Notes under the pieces: model-generated
The model's input: only the letters and a program-made list of their open reading frames with translations
Database searches by the model: none
What the model was told of the DNA's origin: nothing
From: Methanococcoides sp.
GTDB taxonomy: Archaea; Halobacteriota; Methanosarcinia; Methanosarcinales; Methanosarcinaceae
Direction of reading: 5' to 3'
DNA length: 36,107 bases
NCBI GenBank assembly: GCA_021108185.1
Contig: JAIORJ010000219.1
Coordinates: forward strand, 1-36,107
Shown: positions 6,965-16,179 of the stretch, piece by piece
Layout: every line of letters starts with the position of its first letter
Position numbering within the stretch: position 1 is the first letter of the stretch
Position numbers and translations under genes: made by a program

Positions 6965-9394
6965 ATGAGTGATCTATCTATCGAGAAGGGGCTACTGGAG
7001 AGTGAAGAGATATACAAAGCGTTGTTTGAAGGTACTGCCGAGGGAATACTTGTTGCAGATATTGAAACAAAAGAATTCCTGTTTGCCAATCCAGCTATGT
7101 GCAAAATGTTGGGTTATACAGAAGAAGAATTGATGCAAAAAAGTTTACTTGACATTCATCAGGAAAATGATCTGAAATGTGCGATCTCTGAATTTGAGAG
7201 CCAGGCACGAGGGGAGAAAACCTTATCGTCATCCAGACCCTGTTTGCGAAAAGATGGAACAACGATATATGCAGATATTAACACAACTAATGTCTCGATA
7301 AATGGAAGAGAATGTAATGTAGGTTTCTTCACAGATATCACCGAGCGTAAGGAAGTGGAGGAAAGGCTCAAATGGGAGTTCACTGTCAACAAAGCACTAG
7401 CGGAGTTGGCGAATGCACTTATCGATCCTAAAGAAATCGTAGAGAAGATTTCAGATATGGTTCTGGATATCGCCAAGGATCTCACTAAGAGTAAACATGG
7501 ATTTGTTTCTACCATTGACCCTGAAACAGGTGCCAGTGTTGCACGTGGCCTTATCGAGATGATGGAAGTGTGTCAAGTCTCTCTGGAGAACAAACGGATT
7601 GCTTTCCCGATAGGTGAGGACGGAGTCTATCCCAGCCTCTAGGGGCATGCGTTGAACACGAAAAAGGCGTTTTATACCAATTCTCCTCGGACTCATGAAA
7701 AATCCGTTGGAATACCAAAAGGGCATATCGTACTCAACAATTTCCTCAGTGCTCCGGCGGTGGTACGGAACGAACTATTTGGACATATCGCACTTGCCAA
7801 TTCCGAAACAGGTTATACAGAACGGGAACTTAATGTGATCAAAAGGATTGCTGATCTCTATGGCCTATCAATGGAACGCAAGCAGATGGAAGAAGCTCTA
7901 CGTAAGAGTGAGGCCAGTTTGTCCAATGCACAGCGTATTTCTCATGTTGGAAACTGGGATTGGGACATTGTTAACAATAAGTTAAAATTCTCAGAAGAGA
8001 TATATCGCATCCTTGGGATGGAAAACCAGGAATTCGGGGATACCAATGAGGATTTTTTAAAGTTCGTCCATCCTGATGACGAGTTGTTTGTTCAAGATAA
8101 TATAAATATGGCAATATATGAACATAAACCGTATAGTATTGATTACCGCCTTCTTTTGCTCGATGGCTCAGAATGTATTGTTCATGAGGAAGCCGAAGTT
8201 ACGTTTAATGAAACCGATCAGGCCATTCGAATGTTTGGGACTATGCAGGATATTACTGAACGTAAGAAAGTGGAAGAAGCCATTCAACAGTATGCATACA
8301 TTTTCGAGAATGTGCGAATAGGGCTTTATGTCTATTATTTAGAGAACTTAGATGATGATAGAACTCTCAGGCTGATAGCTGCAAATCCAGCAGCTTCTGA
8401 TTTTACAGGTGTTCCCAATGAAGTTATCCTTGGAAATACTTTAGATGAGATTTTTCCCGGTCTCAGAGAGAAGGATATTCCACAGACTTATGCAGAAGTT
8501 GTTCGGACTGGTCAGTCCAGAGTCTTGGAAGATATTTACTATGGTGATGAACGAGTTCTTGAGAATACATTTTCAGTCAAGGTCTTTCCCTTACCAAATA
8601 ATTGTGTAGGGGTAGCATTCGATAATATTACCGAGCGCAAGAAAGCAGAAGAAGCAATGGTCAATGCTAAACTTGTTGCGGAAGCTGCCAACAAATCCAA
8701 GGCCGAATTTATTGCAAATATGACCCATGAGCTAACAACACCCCTTAACGCTGTCATCGGATTTTCTGAAATGTTAATGCTGGGAACTTTCGGAACGCTC
8801 AATGATAAACAAACAAGATATGCGAACAATATTAATTCAAGCGGAAAGCATTTACTGGATCTGATCGACGATATTCTTGACCTTTCTAAAGTTGAAGCTG
8901 GAAAGATGGAACTTCATATTAATGAATTCTTTGTATCCGATGCTATTGATGAAGTAGAAGCATTGATGATACCTATTGCATCACAGAAGAATATTGACCT
9001 GACATGTAACATCGACATTGAAACACCTACCATAAAAGCAGACACAATAAAATTCAAGCAGATTCTTTACAACCTCGTGAACAATGCCATTAAGTTCACG
9101 GATCAAGGAGGTTTTGTAATTATTGGAGGAAAAATATCAGAGGACCTTGTGCATATTTATGTAAAGGATAGTGGCATTGGCATTTCACCAGAGGATCAGG
9201 ATAAACTGTTCAACCCTTTCTTTCAGGCGGATTCTTCAAGTACCAGGGAGTATGGGGGTACCGGTCTTGGCCTTGCCCTTATCAAGAAATTTGTTGAAAT
9301 GCACGGTGGAAAAATCTGGGTTGAAAGTGAAGTTGGAAAAGGTAGCACATTTAGATTTAGCATACCAACTAGTCTTAAAAGCACATCCCATTGA
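6965..9394 (+). CDS. PAS-GAF-PAS-PAS sensor histidine kinase with an in-frame TAG codon (possible pyrrolysine or nonsense mutation)
   Basis: Predicted cytoplasmic hybrid-free sensor kinase, 809 aa if the TAG at 7640-7642 (codon 226) is read through. Order: PAS (about 15-130), GAF (about 150-300), PAS (about 315-430), PAS (about 435-550), HisKA with FIANMTHELTTPLNAVIGF, then HATPase_c with the N-box LVNNAIKFT, DSGIGISPEDQ and GTGLGLALIKKF. There are no membrane segments and no receiver domain. The TAG lies inside the GAF domain; the reading frame is the same on both sides and the protein similarity continues across it (GVYPSL, TAG, GHALNTKKAFYTNSP). Family members usually have Trp at this spot, so TGG to TAG is one base change. 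The ATG at 6965 has GGGGGG just upstream; the second half has only a TTG at 7652 without a ribosome site, so independent translation is unlikely. The partner regulator is not in the window. Confidence 0.85.
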
Positions 9395-9455
9395 TCAATA
9401 TTAGCTCGAATGCAACTGCTTGGGTAGACAGCATTTGTACTTTGTCAATCCCTGA

Positions 9456-9587
9456 TCACAGTAACTCACTCTTTTTTATTTTCTCTGTCAATGCTACTCC
9501 AACTGCCTGGGCGATACCGTCATCAATCAAAGTATTGCTACGGTTTGATCGATCTTGATGTTTAAATTTAGGAAAGAGGATCTCTAC
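9456..9587 (-). pseudogene. 43-codon ORF fragment downstream of the phosphodiesterase
   Basis: The frame is open from just after a stop at 9588-9590 to TGA at 9456-9458. It reads protein-like (SNRSNTLIDDGIAQAVGVAL, then TEKIKKSELL), but has no start codon or ribosome site. It may be the C-terminal remnant of a lost gene; I do not recognise the family. Confidence 0.25.
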
Positions 9588-9614
9588 TTATGAATTCATC
9601 TGATCCGCTCGTAC

Positions 9615-10145
9615 TCACTTCCTCTCATACTCAAAATAACTACAGACATCCCCATCACACCTTATCACCCTCCCCTTTACCTTACCCTCAATTATGTCAA
9701 GTTCTATGGCGCTGGGTTCAGCAACTCCAGGCACTATCGCACTGCCAGGAGAGAGCAGGAGTACCTCATAATCCTCAATGATCGGATGGTGGAAATGCCC
9801 GAAGATCAGAACATCCACACCCATCTCTTTTGCCAGATAGCGCAGGCCGTCCGGGTTATCCGATGTAAGTTGGCCTTTGTGAATGACCCCTACCCTGACA
9901 CCCTCAACCTCAATTACCTGCCTTTCAGGCAAAAGTTCCATCAATTCAGGTACATCAGTATCTCCGTGGACTGCCACAAGCTCTCCTAAACCTGCCAGTT
10001 CATTGTAACATTCCAGTGTCTCAAAATCCCCTGCATGGATCAATATATCACTGTTCTTCATAATTGTGACCAGATCATCCGGCAACAATTCAACCAGCGA
10101 CTGCCCAGGTTTGATATGCGTATCTGATAAAATGATTAGTTTCAT
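9615..10145 (-). CDS. YfcE/MJ0936-type metallophosphoesterase (phosphodiesterase)
   Basis: Predicted soluble phosphodiesterase of 176 aa, near the usual length for this small calcineurin-like family. Metal ligands visible in order: Asp8 and His10 (SDTH), Asp40 (HAGDF), the HGDTD motif at 60-64 (more often HGNxD), His89, and His117/His119 in FGHFHH. SPGS at 132-135 is the conserved C-terminal turn. Family members hydrolyse phosphodiesters with Mn or Ni; the natural substrate is usually unknown. The Asn to Asp change at position 62 is mild. ATG at 10145 is preceded by GGGGGAAAC. It stands alone between the sensor kinase (convergent) and repeat copy 2. Confidence 0.9.
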   Translation of the reverse strand: MKLIILSDTHIKPGQSLVELLPDDLVTIMKNSDILIHAGDFETLECYNELAGLGELVAVHGDTDVPELMELLPERQVIEVEGVRVGVIHKGQLTSDNPDGLRYLAKEMGVDVLIFGHFHHPIIEDYEVLLLSPGSAIVPGVAEPSAIELDIIEGKVKGRVIRCDGDVCSYFEYERK

Positions 10146-10239
10146 GTTTCCCCCATTAACTTATTAAAATCTTACATTACTGGCATATAATGATTCCCCA
10201 CACAAAGACGAGATACATTGTTGCAATGTGGGTAATCGC

Positions 10240-10296
10240 TCAGTATAACATGACGATGATCTTCTTTCTTCGATGCCTACTTCTCGCAGATTTCAT
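10240..10296 (-). CDS. 18-aa basic peptide, translationally coupled to membrane protein copy 2
   Basis: Encodes MKSARSRHRRKKIIVMLY. Its ATG overlaps the stop of the 140-aa gene in an ATGA junction, and a GGGGATCAC ribosome site lies within the end of that gene. The same arrangement occurs after copy 3 (MISTRSRHRRRMIVVMLH at 22091-22147), with 11 of 18 residues kept, including the RSRHRR core. Copy 1 lacks it. A short real peptide is plausible, but so is repeat homology without translation. Confidence 0.4.
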   Translation of the reverse strand: MKSARSRHRRKKIIVMLY

Positions 10297-10715
10297 TGTG
10301 ATCCCCTGTCAGTTGGAACCCAAAGTATCCTGTTGACAAGCCAGGGGGATGTCGCTGTTACGATCAGCACAAGCAACCAGATGCGTCCCTCGAAGATATT
10401 GTAATCATATAAAATGCGCTGCCAGGAGTAACCTATAATAAAATGTCCGAAGAAGAATTCAAAGGATATTGTCAGGCGCAGCCAAATCAGCCCAACATAA
10501 ATGAACTGCATGGATGTCCCCGAAACACCTGAATGTTTCAGGAAAACATAGGTGGCTGCAAATATGACTGCGCTGAAGATCACCGAACTTATCTGGTGGG
10601 CAAGAAGTTCACCAGTATAAGGTGCATAAAGCTCTATTGATATGCCATTTAATATAGCAGGTATGATGAACAGCACCCAGACACCAAAGGAATACAAATA
10701 AAGTTTCGGGATCAC
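10293..10715 (-). CDS. 140-aa-family integral membrane protein, copy 2
   Basis: Protein of 140 aa with the same four predicted helices as copies 1 and 3; no recognised family. It starts at GTG, like its paralogues. Residues 1-80 are identical to copy 3 or nearly so, while residues 80-128 follow copy 1 (RLTISFEFFFGHFIIGYSW). The ending is NRILWVPTDRGSQ. The stop overlaps the start of an 18-codon ORF. It is the first gene past the end of the glycogen cluster and points the same way, separated from it by a strong hairpin. Confidence 0.7.
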   Translation of the reverse strand: MIPKLYLYSFGVWVLFIIPAILNGISIELYAPYTGELLAHQISSVIFSAVIFAATYVFLKHSGVSGTSMQFIYVGLIWLRLTISFEFFFGHFIIGYSWQRILYDYNIFEGRIWLLVLIVTATSPWLVNRILWVPTDRGSQ

Positions 10716-10830
10716 ATTAGTAATTTTGAGCTTTAGTGATAAACAGTTATTCTTTTATTTACAAATTAATATTGTAAGTTTCAACATATTTGTTTTTGTT
10801 TTGTTTTGTTTTATTTAAGGCTGCGTAGAT

Positions 10831-10869
10831 AATAAAGGAGCCTTCCGTAAGACCGGAAACTCCTTTATT
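10831..10869. terminator. Strong hairpin, likely terminator at the end of the glycogen cluster
   Basis: AATAAAGGAG (10831-10840) pairs perfectly with CTCCTTTATT (10860-10869), and inside it TTCCG (10843-10847) pairs with CGGAA (10854-10858). T-rich DNA flanks both sides. It lies 115 bases past the stop of the debranching-enzyme gene. The hairpin and the 55 bases to its right recur at 23161-23250 after the 55-aa gene. Confidence 0.55.
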
Positions 10870-10925
10870 TAATCAGCTTTTTATTATTCTCCATTTTACA
10901 AATTCGTGATCACAGGTAAATACCA
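10831..10925 (+). repeat. Dispersed hairpin repeat, copy A
   Basis: Matches 23161-23250 in the same orientation: a shared GACCGGAAACTCCTTTATTT block, then TAATCAGCTTTTTA and a CAAATTTGTGATCA-like stretch. The other copy follows the 55-aa gene, so this may be a detached piece of that gene unit. Confidence 0.65.
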
Positions 10926-10983
10926 ATCATACCATTTTTTATCCTTCAAACTCATTTTTTTGAGTTACTTTTTCCAACCAGTA

Positions 10984-12966
10984 TCAACTTTGAATGTTTA
11001 CATCTTCGACACAAGCCCGTAATATCTCAGCCACGCTCCATGCCTGGGAAATGCATCCATCTGGCCTATGCGGAATATCACCATCAAATATCTCGGAGAT
11101 AGTTCCTATCCCAGCCTCATCAAGATGAGGTCCAAAATTGAGTAATAATTGCCTGCAATATTCCCGGCTTGAGGGAGATCTGTCGTGCACCTTTGCATAT
11201 GCAGTAACAAATGGTCCGAGTAACCAGGGCCAGACCGTACCATTATGATATGCACGGTCCCGGGAATCTCTGTCGCCCCTGCATCTTCCAATATACCGAC
11301 TGTCATTCGGTGATAAGGTCCTCAGACCATAGGGAGTCAATAGTTCTTCACCGACCCTTTCAACGATCATTTTCTCCTTGTCAGGATCAAGCATTGTGTA
11401 GGGCAGTGATACTGCAAAGATCTGGTTCGGCCTGATGGATGCATCTTTACTGACAGACATATCCCCATTCACAGATACGTAATCATAAAGGCACTTCTCC
11501 GTCGGGTTCCAGAAAGTATCAACGAAGTTGTTCTTTACCAATTGAGAGGTTTCAAGATACTGCTTTGTGTCTGCACCCACCAATTCCCCCAGCCAGTTTG
11601 CAATGTAGAGGGAATTGTACCACAAAGCGTTGATCTCACAGGCTTTTCCGGTCCTCGGTGTTATCTCCCTATCACCGATCTTCACATCCATCCAGGTAAG
11701 CTGACCTTCATGCTCAATGAGTCCGTCCTCATCCATACGGATTCCGTATAAGGTCCCCTCAATGTAGTTATGTATTATTGACCCAACCGTATCCCACATC
11801 TTTTTAACAAATTCGGTATCCTTGGTATAGGAATAATATCGCCCAAGGGAATGGATGAACCAGAGGGAAGCATCAACTGTATTATAGTCCGGAGGAGAAA
11901 TCCCGTCATCTGAAAAACGATTTGGTATAAGGCCTTCTGAGCAGTGTTCCGAAAAGGTGCTCAGAATCTCTTTTGCATCATTGAACCTTCCTGTCACAAG
12001 AGTAAGTCCCGGAACCGAGATCATCGCATCCCTTCCCCAATCCGCAAACCAGTGATAACCTGCGAGTATCGTTTCTGAACTGGTAGAGTTGCGTTGCACA
12101 ATGAAAGAGTCTGCAGCACTGACGAGCTTCTTTGCGAGATCATCTGTTAAATTGCAGCAGTCCTGCAGAGAGCTTTGCCTTGAAAGTTCCCTTTCATATT
12201 CAGAATTAACAAGTTCAAGATCAATGTCCATATTTTCTGAAACAGAGGTCGAAGCTACAACATACATTTCACTCACATGATCCGAGACCTGTCTTTCAAA
12301 ATGACCAGGGTTATAGAGATCATCCTGATAAGCTTCCCCTCGCTCACGTTCGATGTCATATTCTAGATTATAGTACCATTGTGATTCCTGTCCATATTGC
12401 ATATTGGACCGCAGTTGCAGAACACCATCAACAGTTCTCAACTGAACTCCTGAAGCATCATGCCTTTCACTAAAACTGATCTCATCTGCCCTTTTAAGCT
12501 GGTGGAAATCTCTGTTGGTCACAAGAGGCAATATACGGAAAACAAGGTCCTCATTATCAGGATTTATTAGTTTGTACCTGACAATTGTGGTGTTCTGCCC
12601 ATGGATCATGAAGATATTCTTTATCAGCTTAATGTTCCCGATACTGTACTCAAAGGTCGGTAGCGGAGAAGCCGAAAAACGCTCGAGATATTTGAAACCT
12701 GAAGGATACACTGTATCGGGATACCTGTGGACTGCAAGACGATGGACCGCATTTCCAATAACGATCTCTTCATCAAGGGAAGAAAGCAACACCCTACGAT
12801 CAACAGGAGGATTTGCAGAAGCGATCAGTAGACCATGGTATTTTCTGGAATTCTCACCAATAATAGTAGATGATGCGTAGCCTCCAATGCCGTTCGTGAT
12901 CAGCCATTCCCGTGAAATTGCGGATGTAGGATCAAATTCACCAATATATGTTGCATAGGGGGACAT
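10984..12966 (-). CDS. Glycogen debranching enzyme (amylo-alpha-1,6-glucosidase, GH133)
   Basis: Predicted to remove alpha-1,6 branch stubs from glycogen; 660 aa, cytoplasmic. The N-terminal GDE_N domain spans about 1-250, with EWLITNGIGGYASST near 20-34 and NSRKYHGLLIAS near 39-50. The C-terminal (alpha/alpha)6 domain carries GYHWFADWGRDAMI at 303-316, then DYNTVDASLWF, TGKACEINALWYN and YHNGTVWPWLLGP, all hallmarks of archaeal and bacterial amylo-1,6-glucosidases. ATG at 12966 has an AAGGTG site 8 bases upstream. It is the last of seven same-strand genes, 44 bases after the GH15 gene, and is followed by a hairpin at 10831-10869. Confidence 0.95.
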   Translation of the reverse strand: MSPYATYIGEFDPTSAISREWLITNGIGGYASSTIIGENSRKYHGLLIASANPPVDRRVLLSSLDEEIVIGNAVHRLAVHRYPDTVYPSGFKYLERFSASPLPTFEYSIGNIKLIKNIFMIHGQNTTIVRYKLINPDNEDLVFRILPLVTNRDFHQLKRADEISFSERHDASGVQLRTVDGVLQLRSNMQYGQESQWYYNLEYDIERERGEAYQDDLYNPGHFERQVSDHVSEMYVVASTSVSENMDIDLELVNSEYERELSRQSSLQDCCNLTDDLAKKLVSAADSFIVQRNSTSSETILAGYHWFADWGRDAMISVPGLTLVTGRFNDAKEILSTFSEHCSEGLIPNRFSDDGISPPDYNTVDASLWFIHSLGRYYSYTKDTEFVKKMWDTVGSIIHNYIEGTLYGIRMDEDGLIEHEGQLTWMDVKIGDREITPRTGKACEINALWYNSLYIANWLGELVGADTKQYLETSQLVKNNFVDTFWNPTEKCLYDYVSVNGDMSVSKDASIRPNQIFAVSLPYTMLDPDKEKMIVERVGEELLTPYGLRTLSPNDSRYIGRCRGDRDSRDRAYHNGTVWPWLLGPFVTAYAKVHDRSPSSREYCRQLLLNFGPHLDEAGIGTISEIFDGDIPHRPDGCISQAWSVAEILRACVEDVNIQS

Positions 12967-13010
12967 AAGAATTACACCTTAAAATATATTCAGTTCGAAC
13001 TCGAACTCTT

Positions 13011-14954
13011 TCACGCTTTTTTCAATTCATTCAGAAGCAGAGCATTTTCGATAAACAGTGCACAGCTCCAGCCTAAAGGTCTGGCCCATGCAGCTTGTCC
13101 GGTGTTCTTGTCCACCTGCTCGGACAAGAGACCGGTGCTGGTAGTGCTTCTAATTGTCCATTTAATGTATTCAATTGCCTTATTCACCAGCAGGTCATAT
13201 TCATCATCCCTTTTCTCCAGCGATAGGGCAAGAGTGAGCAAGGCACGGGAAAGCCATAATGTTGTCACAACCCACGGATTACCATCTATATAGTTGTCAT
13301 TTTCATAACGTTTTATCCCAAAATACCCATTTACCGGAACCCTGAGAGCATTTTCAATATGCTCTATCATTGAGAGTATCATGGTCTTTTCATCAGGATC
13401 GTTCGGTGAAAGAAGAGCGAAGGGAATGAAAGTGCCTATCATGCTCGAATCCACGGTCCTGTGGATATTGTTGTCAATGATACCCCGGGAAAAATAGCCT
13501 TCCTCAAGCCACAGTTTCTCAATGGTCTCCTTCCTGACCAGTTCAGCCCTGTCGAACCATTTTTCCGCAAGCATCGGTTCACCATTTTCCCTGGCCAGAT
13601 GGGCAGCACCTTTCAGACCGGCATAGATAGCAGCATTCGTATAACTGAATATGCCTTTATCGGATTCCCACAGGCACCTGCATGGATCGTGAAGACCCTG
13701 GACAGTCCTTCCCATGAGATATTCTGCACCCCCAAGCACCGTTTCCCACATGGTTTTAAGAAATTCAGATCTTTCAGCTACTTCCAGTTTTAGATAATAG
13801 TGATCAATTGCATAAACCGTTGAACCGGTCTCATCTATCTGCGTGGAATCATCAAAATTACCCCAGGAAGGAGCTTGTTTTCCATCAAGCCAGTATCTCT
13901 GGAACCACGAACCATTAGGAAGTTGGGTTCTTTTACACCACCCAAAGAACTTTGTCGCAAATTCAGGATAACCGGCATTCAATAGAGCAAGAACGACTTC
14001 TACCGTATCCCTGTTCCAGCAGAACCCATATCCCCCACACATCTCAAAAGCAGGGTCGAACTCAGGAGAAGCTACAAATGATCCCTCATCAGGGTCATTC
14101 AGTAAGTTCAGAGAAAGTAATGAGCGAACGTATAGGCTATTGACCTCTTTTTTGAAAAGAGGATCATCATCCAGTGCAGATAATTCTAAAGCTCGCTTTT
14201 TTGATAACCATCGAGCTGAGCTATCTTCATATCCATGCATTATGTCAGCAGGGGACTGCTCCATAACATCACCCAGCAGGTCGTATATCAACGGTCTTTC
14301 TGAAGCGATACCGATAAACAGCGTGATCGTGGTACTTTCACCAGGCAAGAGGTTAAGCTCCCACCCGAGCGAACTGTCCAGATCACCGATCTCTTCAACA
14401 TTTCTCTGGAGACTACCATCTTCCATATCACTTCTGGCACTTGCCACCCACCCATTCTCCTGTATCTTACCAACCTGCCACTCCTCAAATTTCGGAGCAC
14501 TTGCCAGACCAATGTAGAAGTTCTGCATGTATTGAACAAGCATACCGGCATCCGGGTCACAAAAAGCAGAGTTTCTTCGATGGGTCTCTCCTGCCTGGAA
14601 ATTAGAATAATAATAGAATTTGCCACTGAGGTGCTCTTTTGATGTGATCTCATACTTTCGTACAAGGACCGGCATTTCCTCATGCATAAAGTCATGAATT
14701 GATACTTCAACACCGGAAAAATGGGACAGATGGGTTGTGACTACATTCGTGCCATCCACATATTCTTGTTTAGAGGTCCATTCCGAAGAATCCGTCCATA
14801 GTAACTTCCCACCTGTGTAAATGCAGGCTTTGGACTCACCAATGTGTTGAGCCCAATCTCGCCTAGGGTAAAACAATCCCAGTATATTACCCTTTTCACC
14901 CATTGATACAAGCAATTTATCATTGCCGAGTATAGCATTTGGATGTCTGATCAA
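13011..14954 (-). CDS. Glucoamylase-type glycoside hydrolase (GH15)
   Basis: Predicted glucan 1,4-alpha-glucosidase of 647 aa, releasing glucose from chain ends. The N-terminal half (about 1-260) is the beta-sandwich domain of archaeal GH15 proteins. The (alpha/alpha)6 catalytic domain carries YGFCWNRDT at 309-317, QIDETGS at 372-378 with the general acid Glu375, and GLLSEQVDKNTG near 607-618 with the general base Glu. GNPWVVTTLWLSRALL is also typical. There is no signal peptide, so it acts inside the cell on stored glycogen. The start is TTG, chosen because AGGAGAG lies 6-7 bases upstream. It sits 22 bases after the active GH57 gene. Trehalase is another GH15 activity, less likely in this context. 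Confidence 0.9.
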   Translation of the reverse strand: MIRHPNAILGNDKLLVSMGEKGNILGLFYPRRDWAQHIGESKACIYTGGKLLWTDSSEWTSKQEYVDGTNVVTTHLSHFSGVEVSIHDFMHEEMPVLVRKYEITSKEHLSGKFYYYSNFQAGETHRRNSAFCDPDAGMLVQYMQNFYIGLASAPKFEEWQVGKIQENGWVASARSDMEDGSLQRNVEEIGDLDSSLGWELNLLPGESTTITLFIGIASERPLIYDLLGDVMEQSPADIMHGYEDSSARWLSKKRALELSALDDDPLFKKEVNSLYVRSLLSLNLLNDPDEGSFVASPEFDPAFEMCGGYGFCWNRDTVEVVLALLNAGYPEFATKFFGWCKRTQLPNGSWFQRYWLDGKQAPSWGNFDDSTQIDETGSTVYAIDHYYLKLEVAERSEFLKTMWETVLGGAEYLMGRTVQGLHDPCRCLWESDKGIFSYTNAAIYAGLKGAAHLARENGEPMLAEKWFDRAELVRKETIEKLWLEEGYFSRGIIDNNIHRTVDSSMIGTFIPFALLSPNDPDEKTMILSMIEHIENALRVPVNGYFGIKRYENDNYIDGNPWVVTTLWLSRALLTLALSLEKRDDEYDLLVNKAIEYIKWTIRSTTSTGLLSEQVDKNTGQAAWARPLGWSCALFIENALLLNELKKA

Positions 14955-14976
14955 ATATATCTCTCCTTTTCAAGGA

Positions 14977-16179
14977 TCATTCTTCGTTCATTTCAGCCAG
15001 TTTCCTGAAAACACAGGATTTGAAATCCAATAATGCTGCAATGAAATTTATGGCTGCATCATAGGGTGATGTATGGATACTGAAATACGAATGTACATCT
15101 CCATCACCTAACCATTTAGTACTCATGTAGTAATAATGATCAGATGTAAGAAGATGCCTCCATATGTTGATGAGCTTCGGATCATTCGTTCTTTTCACAT
15201 AAGGTCCAAGCATTTTTGCCTCTTCGAAGCATCTACGCTGCATGTCGTTACCAAGCCATGCACTTGTATCCCTCTCCATATCTGCCCATGAGATCGTGTT
15301 AAAGTCGCCGACATCTATCTCTCCTACCGGTTCGTACTTCTCGACGATCTCAGAAGGAGTATTGAACTCAAGACCTTTGTTAAGAACCTCACCAGGTAAA
15401 GCCCTGAGGAAATCAAAGATACCGGAGTCGGACCATTGATGCTCACCAAAGGTCTCGTAATCCATGAAGATGTTCATACAATCTCCTTGTTCTGTGGCAG
15501 CCCAGTGTGCCCACTTGTCAGCAGTTAATGGATACTCTTCCCACCATCTCGCCGAGAAACGATAACCGATATCATCACTCATCTTATAGTTCCTGAGAAG
15601 AACGGGTAGGTCACAATCCTTTGCTTTGTAGACATAATTAGGTGAACGGGAGTCCAACAGCTGATCAACACCTTCTGTAAGTATTGCTTTGTAACCCATG
15701 GATGAAACTGTTTCCGCAATACTGTTATTGTAAAGGAGTTCCGTATTCCTGAAAACCTGTGGTTTTACACCAAGCAGGTCTGAAGTAAGCTCATGATGTT
15801 CCAGGATCTCTTCCCTAAACTCGTTCTTGTCATCGAAAAGACCTGCAAGGGAATGATAATTGGTCTCATCGATAAATTCCACCCGTTTTGAGTCTGCAAG
15901 TTGGGTGAAAACATCAAGTACATCAGGATTCCATTTTTCGCACTGGCTTAGAAGCGTACCGGTTATTGAAACACTGAACTTGAAATTGCCTTCATGCTGG
16001 TCAACGAGTTCTGCCAGGAGGGTCGTGGCTGGAAGGTAGCACTTACGGGCAACCTTCTCGAAGATATTCCTGTTTATTGCAACATCGAAATACCTTTCAA
16101 ACCCTTTAGAATCATCCGGCCAGAACCACTTCAAACGATACGGCTGATGGAGTTGGAAGTACATGCATACGGATTTCAT
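14977..16179 (-). CDS. GH57 alpha-amylase-like glycoside hydrolase
   Basis: Predicted intracellular retaining alpha-glucan hydrolase or transferase of 400 aa. GH57 conserved regions: FQLHQPYRL near 8-16 (His11), FRNTELLYNN at 143-152 with the nucleophile Glu147, and MDYETFGEHQW at 239-249 with the acid/base Asp240. The helical segment following the barrel ends with an STKWLGDGDVHSYFS motif, common in archaeal GH57 amylases. The ATG overlaps the preceding gene's stop (ATGA) and has a GGAGGTGA site, so the two are translationally coupled. GH57 also includes branching and 4-alpha-glucanotransferase activities; the short length favours alpha-amylase. No separate branching enzyme is seen in the cluster. 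Confidence 0.9.
   Translation of the reverse strand: MKSVCMYFQLHQPYRLKWFWPDDSKGFERYFDVAINRNIFEKVARKCYLPATTLLAELVDQHEGNFKFSVSITGTLLSQCEKWNPDVLDVFTQLADSKRVEFIDETNYHSLAGLFDDKNEFREEILEHHELTSDLLGVKPQVFRNTELLYNNSIAETVSSMGYKAILTEGVDQLLDSRSPNYVYKAKDCDLPVLLRNYKMSDDIGYRFSARWWEEYPLTADKWAHWAATEQGDCMNIFMDYETFGEHQWSDSGIFDFLRALPGEVLNKGLEFNTPSEIVEKYEPVGEIDVGDFNTISWADMERDTSAWLGNDMQRRCFEEAKMLGPYVKRTNDPKLINIWRHLLTSDHYYYMSTKWLGDGDVHSYFSIHTSPYDAAINFIAALLDFKSCVFRKLAEMNEE

Larger units (their letters stand above)
10240..10830 (-). repeat. Dispersed repeat, copy 2 (mosaic of copies 1 and 3)
   Basis: Covers the AAAAC leader, the 140-aa gene and the 18-codon ORF, in the opposite orientation to copies 1 and 3. By eye the first 235 or so bases of the gene, plus about 35 bases before it, match copy 3 exactly. 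From about GTTGGGCTGAT onward the gene matches copy 1 with only two or three differences up to the last codons. The 3-prime tail with the small ORF again follows copy 3. Confidence 0.85.

Noticed and set aside
7652-9394. The second half of the sensor kinase as an independent gene starting at TTG
   Set aside because: No ribosome site precedes the TTG and the start would fall inside a GAF domain; one gene with an in-frame TAG explains it better.
14140-14517. Several 100-140 codon ORFs on the plus strand and in other frames inside the GH15 gene
   Set aside because: All overlap a strongly supported GH15 gene and lack motifs or ribosome sites.
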